From contig JAFGPY010000446.1 in assembly GCA_016935955.1 (NCBI GenBank), positions 1 through 12,020 on the forward strand: DNA of 12,020 nucleotides, written 5' to 3'. Each line of letters starts with the position of its first letter. Position 1 is the stretch's first letter. The DNA comes from Planctomycetota bacterium (GTDB taxonomy: Bacteria; Planctomycetota; Phycisphaerae; FEN-1346; JAACEH01). Position numbers and translations under genes: made by a program. Under the pieces are notes generated by a model, which saw only the letters and a list, made by a program, of their open reading frames with translations, was not told the DNA's origin and did not search any database. Positions 6,373 through 12,001 of the stretch are shown piece by piece.

Positions 6373-7154
6373 ACGAAGATCAGATCGAAGCGATTCTCAG
6401 CGGGCGCGAAGCCGCACCGCGGCACGTGGCCGAGTGCGACGAGTGCGCCGCCGTGCTTCGAGGTCGGCAGGCCGTTCGCCGCCGGCTGCAGGCGGCGTTT
6501 GCCATCGTCGCGCCGCCCGAGGGACTGGCGGAACGGTTGGGCGAACGGTTTGCCCGGCCGCGGATGGCCGAGGTCCGCCAGATGCGATGTCGCACGCACC
6601 GTGTGCGACTGCTCTGGACGGTTGCAGCCGCGGCAGCGGTTCTGGCGGTCATGATTACTCTGGCCGCGCGGCTGTTCGAGGGGCATAGCCAGGCGGCCAT
6701 CGTCGAGAAACTGGCCGAAGCGCACATGACGAACCTGGGCCGTTCGGGCCCGGACACCGGTACGGTGGAGCCTGCCGCCGCCGCGGAGTTCTTCAGGGGC
6801 AAACTCGGTTACGCTCCGTTGATGCCCGCGTCGGGCGGCACGACGATTCGCCACTACGGCACGGTGGACATCGACGGCAGACCGGCGGCCAACCTGCTGC
6901 TGGAGACGCCCGACGGGCCGGCGTCGGTAATCGTCACGGCGGAGCCGGTCGGTTGCCTGTGCGGCTGCGACGGCGCGACGTGCGCCGACGGGCACGCGAC
7001 ATGCTATTGCGGCTGCGGAACGTGCAACGTGGCCAAGGTCGACCGGCAGGGCCACTCGTATTGTGCCGTGGGCGAGCAGCCCGCCGAGCGATTGGGCCTG
7101 TTGCTGGCATCGCTGGGGCCGGTGTCGCCCGAGCAGCCGGTGTCGCAACCTTGA
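6360..7154 (+). CDS. Transmembrane anti-sigma factor with cysteine-rich extracytoplasmic domain
   Basis: The 264-residue protein starts inside the end of the sigma gene (13-base overlap) behind AGGTGAG, so translation is probably coupled. The N-terminus carries the zinc anti-sigma signature His-x3-Cys-x2-Cys (H22, C26, C29), known to bind ECF sigma factors. One membrane segment spans about 84-103. The outer domain (about 110-195) resembles the sensor domain of RsiW-like anti-sigma factors, with AEFFRGKLGYAP followed by a DGRPAANLLLETPDGPASV strand pair. Unusually, it continues into a cluster with cysteines at 199, 201, 203, 208, 215, 217, 219 and 222, plus His212 and Cys235. The Cys-x-Cys spacing recalls metallothionein. 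I infer that it holds the sigma factor at the membrane and that the cluster binds metal or reacts with oxidants to trigger release. The ligand is unknown. Confidence 0.87.
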   Translation: MDHLNEDQIEAILSGREAAPRHVAECDECAAVLRGRQAVRRRLQAAFAIVAPPEGLAERLGERFARPRMAEVRQMRCRTHRVRLLWTVAAAAAVLAVMITLAARLFEGHSQAAIVEKLAEAHMTNLGRSGPDTGTVEPAAAAEFFRGKLGYAPLMPASGGTTIRHYGTVDIDGRPAANLLLETPDGPASVIVTAEPVGCLCGCDGATCADGHATCYCGCGTCNVAKVDRQGHSYCAVGEQPAERLGLLLASLGPVSPEQPVSQP

Positions 7155-7174
7155 GCAGGCCGACCGGATATTCT

Positions 7175-7201
7175 GGAACCCAACGGGCAGGAGCGCCCGT
7201 T
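7175..7201 (+). promoter_or_regulatory. Candidate ECF-type promoter before the cysteine-rich peptide gene (GGAACCC-N15-CCGTT)
   Basis: GGAACCC at 7175-7181 and CCGTT at 7197-7201 repeat the element found before the sigma gene with one more spacer base. Within it, AACGGGC (7182-7188) and GCCCGTT (7195-7201) form a perfect 7-base inverted repeat around six bases, which may be an operator or leader hairpin. A start near 7208 would give a leader of about 44 bases to the ATG at 7252. Confidence 0.45.
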
Positions 7202-7251
7202 ATGAATAGTGAGCAAGTCGCGCTGCCGTATATTGCGAAGGGGTCAATACG

Positions 7252-7488
7252 ATGAAGACGTTTGGTCTGATTATCGCCGTGCTGGTGATCGTAGCCGTCG
7301 CGGGAGTGATCGTCACCGCCTACACCGGCCATAACGCCGAGAAACCGGCCGTGGCCGGCGAAGCGTCGGTTGCCGCTCCCGCCTGCTGCACGTCGCAGAG
7401 CCCGTGCAACAGCGCCTGTGCCGCATGTTGCAGCAAGACGTCGTGCCAGACCTGCTGCGGAACGGCCTGCAAGGACTGCTGCAAATAG
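7252..7488 (+). CDS. Small membrane-anchored cysteine-rich peptide
   Basis: The 78-residue product begins with Met-Lys and one hydrophobic helix (about 5-23, FGLIIAVLVIVAVAGVIVTA). A short Ala/Glu/Val linker follows, then a tail of 34 residues with 12 cysteines (45, 46, 52, 56, 59, 60, 65, 68, 69, 73, 76, 77), including four Cys-Cys pairs and repeated Cys-x2-Cys units. AAGGGG precedes the ATG by about ten bases. Such cysteine density suggests metal binding outside the membrane, but I know no named family that fits. It lies 97 bases after the anti-sigma gene, which has its own cysteine cluster, and behind a candidate ECF promoter, so it may be the effector of that sigma factor. The helix may be an uncleaved anchor or a signal peptide; there is no lipobox. 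Confidence 0.8.
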   Translation: MKTFGLIIAVLVIVAVAGVIVTAYTGHNAEKPAVAGEASVAAPACCTSQSPCNSACAACCSKTSCQTCCGTACKDCCK

Positions 7489-7523
7489 GCTGCCACACCC
7501 GCAACAGCACGGCAACAGCCCGG

Positions 7524-7587
7524 GGCGGTTCGCCACGATGGTGGCGGGCCGCCTCCGTGCTTTGCCGACCCCGGCACCGGAGGCGGC
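7524..7587. terminator. Probable bidirectional terminator between convergent genes
   Basis: Two alternative GC-rich hairpins fill the gap between the convergent cysteine-rich peptide and STAS genes. The first pairs GGCGG (7524-7528) with CCGCC (7549-7553) and CGCCAC with GTGGCG around GATG. The second pairs GCCGCCTCCG (7548-7557) with CGGAGGCGGC (7578-7587). They share the CCGCC segment, so only one can form at a time. No T-run follows on either strand, which weakens the terminator call. Confidence 0.45.
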
Positions 7588-7597
7588 ACGGCGGCGG

Positions 7598-7933
7598 TCA
7601 GAATGAGGCCACCGCTTCGTTGACATCTTTATAGAGGTCGAAGATGCGGTCCAGGTGAGCGAACCGCAGGATCTCGGTCACGTTCGTGTGCAGGGAGGCG
7701 AACTTCAGCGAGGCGTCGTTCTTGCTGAAGTGGCTGTGGACGCGGACCAGCGTACCGAGAGAGATGCTGCTGATGTAGGTCAGGCGGCTGAAATCGAGGA
7801 CGACCTTCCGCGCGCCGGACTCGAGAATGCGGTACATGTCCTCCACGAACTGGTCGTGCGTCGTGCGATCGAGGCCGCCGTCAATGGACCAGACGTGAAC
7901 GTCGCCGATCTGCCTGCGTTCGATGATCTGCAT
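7598..7933 (-). CDS. STAS-domain protein, anti-sigma-factor-antagonist type
   Basis: The 111 residues form a single STAS domain: IIERRQIGDVHVWSIDGGLD, a helix, then ARKVVLDFSRLTYISSISLGTLVRV and a final helical segment. Canonical antagonists (SpoIIAA, RsbV) have Asp-Ser-Ser-Gly-Leu around the phosphorylated serine. An ungapped match places Ile57 at that serine and Ser58 at the glycine, with Ser55 and Ser56 just before. The usual kinase switch may therefore be altered. ATG 7933 follows GGGGGA by about 10 bases; ATG 7978 (126 residues) is a possible earlier start without a clear ribosome site, and a still longer frame upstream is a shadow of the next gene. It lies 85 bases after the phosphatase-like gene, same strand. 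No partner kinase or phosphatase is in the window, so a structural or scaffold role is also possible. Confidence 0.88.
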   Translation of the reverse strand: MQIIERRQIGDVHVWSIDGGLDRTTHDQFVEDMYRILESGARKVVLDFSRLTYISSISLGTLVRVHSHFSKNDASLKFASLHTNVTEILRFAHLDRIFDLYKDVNEAVASF

Positions 7934-8018
7934 GAACTTGTGTTCCCCCGTCTTGGATTGCAGGTCGTGTGGACTCATCGTATCGGCCGCCGGGACTCTG
8001 TCAATGGTTTTCGTCCTG

Positions 8019-9332
8019 TCACTGCGCGAGCAGCAAATCGAGGACTTCCTCGGCACGAAGAACATCGCGTCCGGCGAGCGCCTGCGGCGGATCGTCGACC
8101 AGCAGGACGCCCATGGGTTCGTCGAACCCCGCGCGACCGTGGCTGCCGCGAACCAGCGACGCATCGAGCGGAATGGTGCGCGTCGCGCGATCGACGAACA
8201 GCTCGACCGGATCGTAACCCGGCTTGGCGTGGATGTCCACGGTTCGGGCGAAGTCGGGTGCGACCGCATCGTCAAGCCACCAGTAATACGAGAACCAGGC
8301 ATCGGCCTCGGCCACACAGACGAGGTCGCCGCTTCGCGGGTGGGCGATGCCGCGGGCGGCCTGGGCGGAGGCGTCCAGCACCTCGGTCACGCCGTCGACG
8401 GCGAGGAGTTGCCGGCGCAGGGACGGCAGGTCGACCGCGGGCCGCGCGGACGTCGGCGGCGACACGTAGACGTGGGCCACTTGGTGATCGACCATGGCGA
8501 AGGCGCGGCTGGCGCCGGCGTCGAGGTACTCCCGCCCGGCCACATTCCGGACGGCAAGCAGGCCCGCTTGCCGCAGGATACGGTTGAGCGGCACGGCCCG
8601 CGTGACGGGCGAGAGGCTGTACTCGCTGAGGACGACCGTGCGTGCGCCGTCGGCCCGGGCCATGTCGAGCAAGCGGCCGACGAGTTGGTCGAGTTGCCGC
8701 AGGTCGTCGGCCAGAGAGGCCGGGTCGGGGCCGAGGCGCTGCGTGTTGTAGTCGAGGTGCGGCAAGTAGGTCAGGCAGAGGTCGGGGCGCTGCGTGCGCC
8801 AGACGTGCTCGGTCGCGGCGGCAATCCACTGACTGCAGGCGATGCCGGCCATGGGGCCCCAGTAGTGGTGCAACGGGAATTCGCCGAGCCGGCCGCGAAG
8901 CTCGTCATAGAGGCCCGCGGGCGTGGCGTAGCAGTCGTTGACCAAGCCCGCTTCGGTGTGCAGCGGCTTGGGGGTGATCATGCAATCGACGTCGGCGTAG
9001 AGCGAGTTCTGCCAGAAGAGCATGGCGACGCGCGGCCGCGGATCGAGGGCGGCCCATCGCGGCGGCGCCTGGACAAGCGAGGCCGGTTGTTCCCAGAAAC
9101 GGACCTCGACAAGGTCGCGCAGGACCATGCCGTTGGCGACGATGCCGTGGTCGGCCGGCGGGCGGCCGGTGACGATGGACGCCTGCACGGAACAGGTCAC
9201 GGCGGGGAAGCTGGGCAACAGGCGGCTCGCGCGTCCCTGGGCGGCAAGGCGATGAAGGTTGGGCGTCAGGTCGAGATCGCCCAGGTAGTCGGGCGACAGG
9301 GCTGCACAGGTGATGAGCAGAGTTCGCCTCAT
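8019..9332 (-). CDS. Alkaline-phosphatase-superfamily (nucleotide pyrophosphatase/phosphodiesterase-like) protein
   Basis: The 437-residue protein follows the type I phosphodiesterase fold order. An N-terminal strand and TPNLHRLAAQG come first. FPAVTCSVQASIVTG follows, with the nucleophile-position Thr46, and then DHGIVANG. LTYLPHLDYNTQRLGP is at 187-202, a strand ending in SEYSLSPV is at 236-243, DIHAKPGYDPVELFVD is at 366-381, and GSHG is at 397-400. Classical enzymes use Asp-x3-His and Asp-His in the third and fourth motifs. Here they read Asp194-x3-Gln198 and Glu237-Tyr238, and the N-terminal metal Asp is absent (ITCAALSP). His368 and His399 remain. It may belong to a subfamily with altered metal sites or reduced activity; the substrate is unknown. 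No signal peptide is seen. ATG 9332 lies 17 bases past the T-run of the tRNA terminator, with only a poor ribosome site (TGGGGA). The STAS gene follows in the same direction. Confidence 0.85.
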   Translation of the reverse strand: MRRTLLITCAALSPDYLGDLDLTPNLHRLAAQGRASRLLPSFPAVTCSVQASIVTGRPPADHGIVANGMVLRDLVEVRFWEQPASLVQAPPRWAALDPRPRVAMLFWQNSLYADVDCMITPKPLHTEAGLVNDCYATPAGLYDELRGRLGEFPLHHYWGPMAGIACSQWIAAATEHVWRTQRPDLCLTYLPHLDYNTQRLGPDPASLADDLRQLDQLVGRLLDMARADGARTVVLSEYSLSPVTRAVPLNRILRQAGLLAVRNVAGREYLDAGASRAFAMVDHQVAHVYVSPPTSARPAVDLPSLRRQLLAVDGVTEVLDASAQAARGIAHPRSGDLVCVAEADAWFSYYWWLDDAVAPDFARTVDIHAKPGYDPVELFVDRATRTIPLDASLVRGSHGRAGFDEPMGVLLVDDPPQALAGRDVLRAEEVLDLLLAQ

Positions 9333-9349
9333 GACGTTGCAGCGTCCCC

Positions 9350-9388
9350 AAAAAAGAACTCGCCCCTCAGGATGATTCTGACGGCGAG
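9350..9388 (-). terminator. Intrinsic terminator of the tRNA-Ala transcript
   Basis: On the minus strand CTCGCC and GGCGAG pair around an inner TCAG/CTGA stem with a loop of seven bases, followed by TTCTTTTTT. It starts 20 bases after the tRNA CCA end. The phosphatase-like gene begins 17 bases past the T-run. Confidence 0.8.
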
Positions 9389-9408
9389 CTGGGCAGGCGT
9401 AAGAAAGA

Positions 9409-9484
<76 letters not shown>

Positions 9485-9499
9485 ACCGTATAGAGGCGG

Positions 9500-9528
9500 A
9501 TTATATCCGGGCCGCAAAGCGGTTTCAA
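9500..9528 (-). promoter_or_regulatory. Sigma-70 promoter of the tRNA-Ala gene
   Basis: On the minus strand TTGAAA (9528-9523) and a perfect TATAAT (9505-9500) are 17 bases apart. The expected start near 9493 is about nine bases before the mature tRNA 5' end. This is the strongest sigma-70 match I found in the window. Confidence 0.85.
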
Positions 9529-9588
9529 CTGGAAAGGAAATCACTCCGACAGGAGCCCCCACAGATACCCGGAAACGGCGAAAAACCA

Positions 9589-9617
9589 TTGACAGCATCG
9601 CCATCGGCGGCAATATT
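9589..9617 (+). promoter_or_regulatory. Sigma-70-like promoter of the 33-residue membrane peptide gene
   Basis: A perfect TTGACA (9589-9594) is followed after 17 bases by AATATT (9612-9617, 4/6). The start would be near 9624, giving a leader of about 67 bases. It is divergent from the tRNA promoter. Confidence 0.6.
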
Positions 9618-9690
9618 GATGGAGGCGTTTCAGGAAGATTGCGACCATAATCATGTCAACGGGAACCGGAAACGTTTGAGGAGAACAGGA

Positions 9691-9792
9691 ATGCTTACGC
9701 TCGGTGTCGGTACGATGTACTACCTAGTGGTCGGTGTTCTGCTGGTGGCAGCTATTGTCGCATTCGTAGTCCTTCGCAAGAAGAATCAGTAG
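9691..9792 (+). CDS. 33-residue single-pass membrane peptide
   Basis: The frame encodes MLTLGVGTMYYLVVGVLL at its start, then a continuous hydrophobic helix to about residue 28, ending in Arg-Lys-Lys-Asn-Gln. This predicts one membrane helix with a positively charged, probably cytoplasmic, C-terminus. The ATG follows GAGGAG by 7 bases, one of the best ribosome sites in the window. A sigma-70-like promoter lies upstream and a strong intrinsic terminator at 9829-9877, so it forms its own transcription unit. The frame can be extended upstream to a TTG at 9589, but that codon lies in the promoter and the extra residues are not protein-like. I recognise no family. Short membrane peptides often modify larger membrane complexes, but no partner is evident. 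Confidence 0.75.
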   Translation: MLTLGVGTMYYLVVGVLLVAAIVAFVVLRKKNQ

Positions 9793-9828
9793 CGTCCACC
9801 GCTGCTACAACGGGCGCAAGGACCAAAC

Positions 9829-9877
9829 AGGGAAATTCCGAACGATCTGCATCGTTCGGTGTTTCCCTCTTGTTTTT
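9829..9877 (+). terminator. Strong intrinsic terminator after the membrane peptide gene
   Basis: AGGGAAA (9829-9835) pairs with TTTCCCT (9862-9868), and CCGAACGAT pairs with ATCGTTCGG around the loop CTGC, with a 2-by-2 internal loop. CTTGTTTTT follows. It ends 37 bases after the stop codon. Confidence 0.88.
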
Positions 9878-9910
9878 GCGTCGAGCGCCGCGGCGGGCTG
9901 TGTTTTTGCA

Positions 9911-9938
9911 TTGACGAAGGGGCGGAAGCAGCCATAAT
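9911..9938 (+). promoter_or_regulatory. Sigma-70 promoter of folE
   Basis: TTGACG (9911-9916) and CATAAT (9933-9938) are 16 bases apart, each 5/6 to consensus. The start near 9945 gives a leader of about 45 bases. That leader contains a small hairpin (AGGACC 9951-9956 with GGTCCT 9964-9969) just before the ribosome site GGAGG. Confidence 0.65.
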
Positions 9939-9989
9939 TGCGGCCCATGCAGGACCCGGACGAGGTCCTCACCCGGAGGCGTAGCGGAC

Positions 9990-10547
9990 ATGGACAAAGA
10001 GAAGATCGCCAAGGCGGTCATGATGATCCTGGAGGCCGTGGGCGAAGATCCCAACCGCCCGGGCCTGCAGGAGACGCCGCAGCGCGTCGCCCGGATGTAC
10101 GAGGAGATTCTCTCGGGCATCGGCAGCAACCCGAAGGATGTGCTGAAGGTCCTGACGCTCGAGAACTACGACGAGATCGTCCTGGTCCGCGACATTCCGT
10201 TCTGCAGCCTGTGCGAGCACCACATGGTGCCGTTCCTGGGCAAGGCCCATGTGGCCTATCTGCCCTCGGGCGGCCGCATCACCGGACTGTCGAAATTGGC
10301 CCGCATTGTCGAACTGGAGGCCCGCAAGCTGCAGGTCCAAGAACGGATGACGATGCGGATCGCCGACGACATCATGGCTTCGCTGAAACCGCGCGGCGTG
10401 ATGGTCGTCCTGGAGGCCGAGCACCTCTGCATGACGATTCGCGGCGTTAAGAAACCCGGCACGCTGACGGTCACAAGCGTAGTCCGCGGCATCTTCCGGG
10501 AGAACCCGGCGACGCGGGCCGAGGCCATGGCCCTGATTCGCGGCTGA
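9990..10547 (+). CDS. folE: GTP cyclohydrolase I
   Basis: The 185-residue protein converts GTP to 7,8-dihydroneopterin triphosphate, the first step of tetrahydrofolate and related pterin synthesis, in the cytoplasm as a large homo-oligomer. Family hallmarks are intact: [15 protein letters not shown] near the N-terminus, [12 protein letters not shown] at 71-82, [14 protein letters not shown] at 95-108, [12 protein letters not shown], and LEAEHLCM at 141-148. Zinc ligands by homology to the E. coli enzyme are Cys75, His78 and Cys147, with catalytic His77. The length is typical of the short bacterial form. The ATG is preceded by GGAGG ten bases upstream. It stands alone here with its own promoter; no other folate or queuosine gene is in the window. 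Confidence 0.98.
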   Translation: MDKEKIAKAVMMILEAVGEDPNRPGLQETPQRVARMYEEILSGIGSNPKDVLKVLTLENYDEIVLVRDIPFCSLCEHHMVPFLGKAHVAYLPSGGRITGLSKLARIVELEARKLQVQERMTMRIADDIMASLKPRGVMVVLEAEHLCMTIRGVKKPGTLTVTSVVRGIFRENPATRAEAMALIRG

Positions 10548-10818
10548 CCGAGCCGCGGACGGTCACGAAACATTCCCGGACGGGCGGACATGCCCTGCCC
10601 GCCGTTCAGGACGCGGCATCCGGAGCGTGGAAGCGAGCCGCAAACCGCACTTCCGGTCCGATCTCCGGGTGCCATCCGCCGCGGTATTCGGCTCGCCGGG
10701 AGGACTCAACGCTCCCCCGAAGAGCGGCCCAGTAACCGGTCCGGAACACATGAAGAAGCCCTCATGTCGTGAAGTCCACCTTGATATAAGAAAAAAGTGA
10801 ATACGTCCTAGAGGGCTA

Positions 10819-10846
10819 TTGACTTACGAGGTAAAACTGGTACACT
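10819..10846 (+). promoter_or_regulatory. Sigma-70-like promoter upstream of the ArsR-type gene
   Basis: TTGACT (10819-10824, 5/6) and TACACT (10841-10846, 4/6) are 16 bases apart in A/T-rich DNA. A start near 10853 would give a leader of about 216 bases, long for a small repressor gene and containing two hairpins. Confidence 0.45.
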
Positions 10847-10859
10847 TTGAAACGCTGGG

Positions 10860-10876
10860 AATGGTCATTGACCATT
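10860..10876. promoter_or_regulatory. 17-bp palindrome, candidate operator
   Basis: AATGGTCATTGACCATT is a perfect palindrome with 8-base arms and one central base. It lies 13 bases past the -10 box at 10841-10846, where a bound repressor would block transcription. A further half-site TGGTCAA lies at 10897-10903. ArsR-type proteins bind such dyads as dimers, so autoregulation by the downstream gene is plausible but unproven. Confidence 0.5.
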
Positions 10877-11068
10877 TGGCAAAGTGCGCTGGGACGTGGT
10901 CAATCGTGCATCTCTGCAGCCGTCTCGGCTGCCTGGCCACCCCTGACATGGATGTGTGAGATGCGTTTAACGCCCAGTGTTTCGGGATGGGGTGATTTTT
11001 GTCCCCATCGGACATCGAATTTCGTATAGTTATGTAGGCACGATGTTGGTTTTATCGAGGAGATTGTC

Positions 11069-11395
11069 ATGGCGAAGAAGGTCACATTCACGGACGAGAA
11101 CGTTGGCGAGCTGGCTCAGGCATTCAGGCTGCTCAGTGACGAGACGCGGTTGAAGATCGTGTTCCACCTGGCCAATGAAGAGCAGAATGTCGGCAACCTG
11201 TGCAAGATTCTGGGCCTGGCCCAGCCCACGGTGAGCCATCACCTGGGACTGCTGCGGATGGGACGACTGATCCTCAATCGCCGCAACGGCAAACAGGTCA
11301 TCTACAGCCTGAACACCGACATGCTCAACGTGCTGGCCGGTCGGCTGGCAGCCAGCGTTCCGGCGCTGGGCGGAGCCGTCAAGGTCAAGAAGTAA
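11069..11395 (+). CDS. ArsR-family winged-helix transcriptional repressor
   Basis: The 108-residue protein has the ArsR/SmtB fold order. An N-terminal helix is followed by LAQAFRLLSDETRLKIVFHL (residues 15-34), the DNA-recognition pair NVGNLCKILGLAQPTVSHHLGLL in outline (40-62), the wing GRLILNRRNGKQVIYSLN, and a C-terminal helix. Members bind operator dyads as dimers and leave DNA on binding metal or another signal. The classic alpha-3 metal motif ELCVCDL is not present; only Cys45 (NLCKIL) remains, so the inducer may not be a metal. The ATG follows GAGGAG by six bases, an excellent ribosome site. A strong terminator follows 33 bases after the stop, so the gene is monocistronic. The palindrome at 10860-10876 may be its operator. 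Confidence 0.95.
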   Translation: MAKKVTFTDENVGELAQAFRLLSDETRLKIVFHLANEEQNVGNLCKILGLAQPTVSHHLGLLRMGRLILNRRNGKQVIYSLNTDMLNVLAGRLAASVPALGGAVKVKK

Positions 11396-11428
11396 GCCGC
11401 TCGCAACAAGATTGAGTCCGCACCATCT

Positions 11429-11473
11429 GAAGCGAATTCTCTCGCCTTCGAGGGAATTCGCTTCTCCTTTTTT
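11429..11473 (+). terminator. Strong intrinsic terminator of the ArsR-type gene
   Basis: GAAGCGAATTC (11429-11439) pairs perfectly with GAATTCGCTTC (11454-11464). It continues through a T-G pair and CTCG/CGAG to a CCTT loop, giving a 16-pair stem followed by TCCTTTTTT. Confidence 0.95.
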
Positions 11474-11529
11474 GCCCGTCGCGGTCCTAAGCAGACGACA
11501 TAAAGCTGTGCCAGGAACGTCGCAGCCGA

Positions 11530-11535
11530 TATAAT
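11530..11535 (+). promoter_or_regulatory. Possible -10 box (TATAAT) before the 102-residue protein gene
   Basis: A perfect TATAAT lies about 90 bases before the ATG at 11626. No hexamer at the right distance matches TTGACA well, so only the -10 element supports this. Confidence 0.3.
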
Positions 11536-11625
11536 GCATTTAACGGGACCGCAGACCGCAGCCAGGGTGTGGCCTGCCCCATCCGACGTCGAGACGCAAC
11601 TTGACGGACACGGGAGCACATCGCG

Positions 11626-11934
11626 ATGGAAACGACATTTCACCTGAAGTATTCACCACTGACGCCGGACCAGCCCTCGACCATCCGGGCCATGCTCCAG
11701 GGCGTGACCGACATGATCTGCGACGAGTGCGGCGGCAACTGCCAGGGCTTCTCACTGACCGACGATTTCAGGGACTACCAGACCTTCCAGGGGCCCAAGG
11801 TCGGATGGACGGTGGACGGCGGCGTGATCTTCCTGCGGATGGCCAACTGCAAGCACATCGCCCGCATCGATCGAGTCAGCGAAATCCTGAAGGTCTTCGG
11901 CGTTGTCGTGCTCGACGCCCACCATATCCACTAA
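11626..11934 (+). CDS. Uncharacterised 102-residue protein
   Basis: I do not recognise this family. The protein is small, soluble and slightly acidic, without signal peptide or membrane segment. Residues 32-39 read CDECGGNC, a Cys-x2-Cys-x3-Cys cluster that could bind a metal, and a further Cys lies near residue 76 (MANCKHIARIDR). The C-terminal strand ends in DAHHIH. GGGAG precedes the ATG by about ten bases. Codon use matches the neighbouring genes, which supports a real gene. It is separated from the ArsR-type gene by a terminator, so it is not in that operon. Confidence 0.75.
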   Translation: METTFHLKYSPLTPDQPSTIRAMLQGVTDMICDECGGNCQGFSLTDDFRDYQTFQGPKVGWTVDGGVIFLRMANCKHIARIDRVSEILKVFGVVVLDAHHIH

Positions 11935-12001
11935 GAAACTATCTCAAAAGCCCTCGTTTTGCCGATAACCATCTGCGGACCTCTGGTGAAAGGAGATGCA
12001 G

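Larger units (their letters stand above)
10548..11068. other. 521-bp gene-free region between folE and the ArsR-type gene
   Basis: No reliable gene is seen. Open frames on both strands lack ribosome sites, and the one at 10847-11029 would start with TTG inside the promoter region. Just after folE, CGGGC...GCCCG (10580-10600) can form a bulged stem but has no T-run, so it is a weak terminator candidate. From about 10780 the DNA turns A/T-rich and holds a promoter (10819-10846) and a 17-bp palindrome (10860-10876). It also holds the hairpins GCAGCC/GGCTGC (10916-10932) and GATGGGG/CCCCATC (10986-11009). TATAGT at 11025-11030 could be a second -10 box, without a good -35. Confidence 0.6.

Noticed and set aside
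5652..7148. 498-residue minus-strand open frame opposite the sigma and anti-sigma genes
   Set aside because: It is antisense to two genes with clear family motifs and has low-complexity composition.
9666..9681. Third copy of the GGAACC...CGTT element
   Set aside because: The two parts are only about five bases apart, too close for a promoter.
10590..10772. 60-residue plus-strand open frame after folE
   Set aside because: It has no ribosome site, is rich in Arg, Pro and Ser, and shows no family resemblance.
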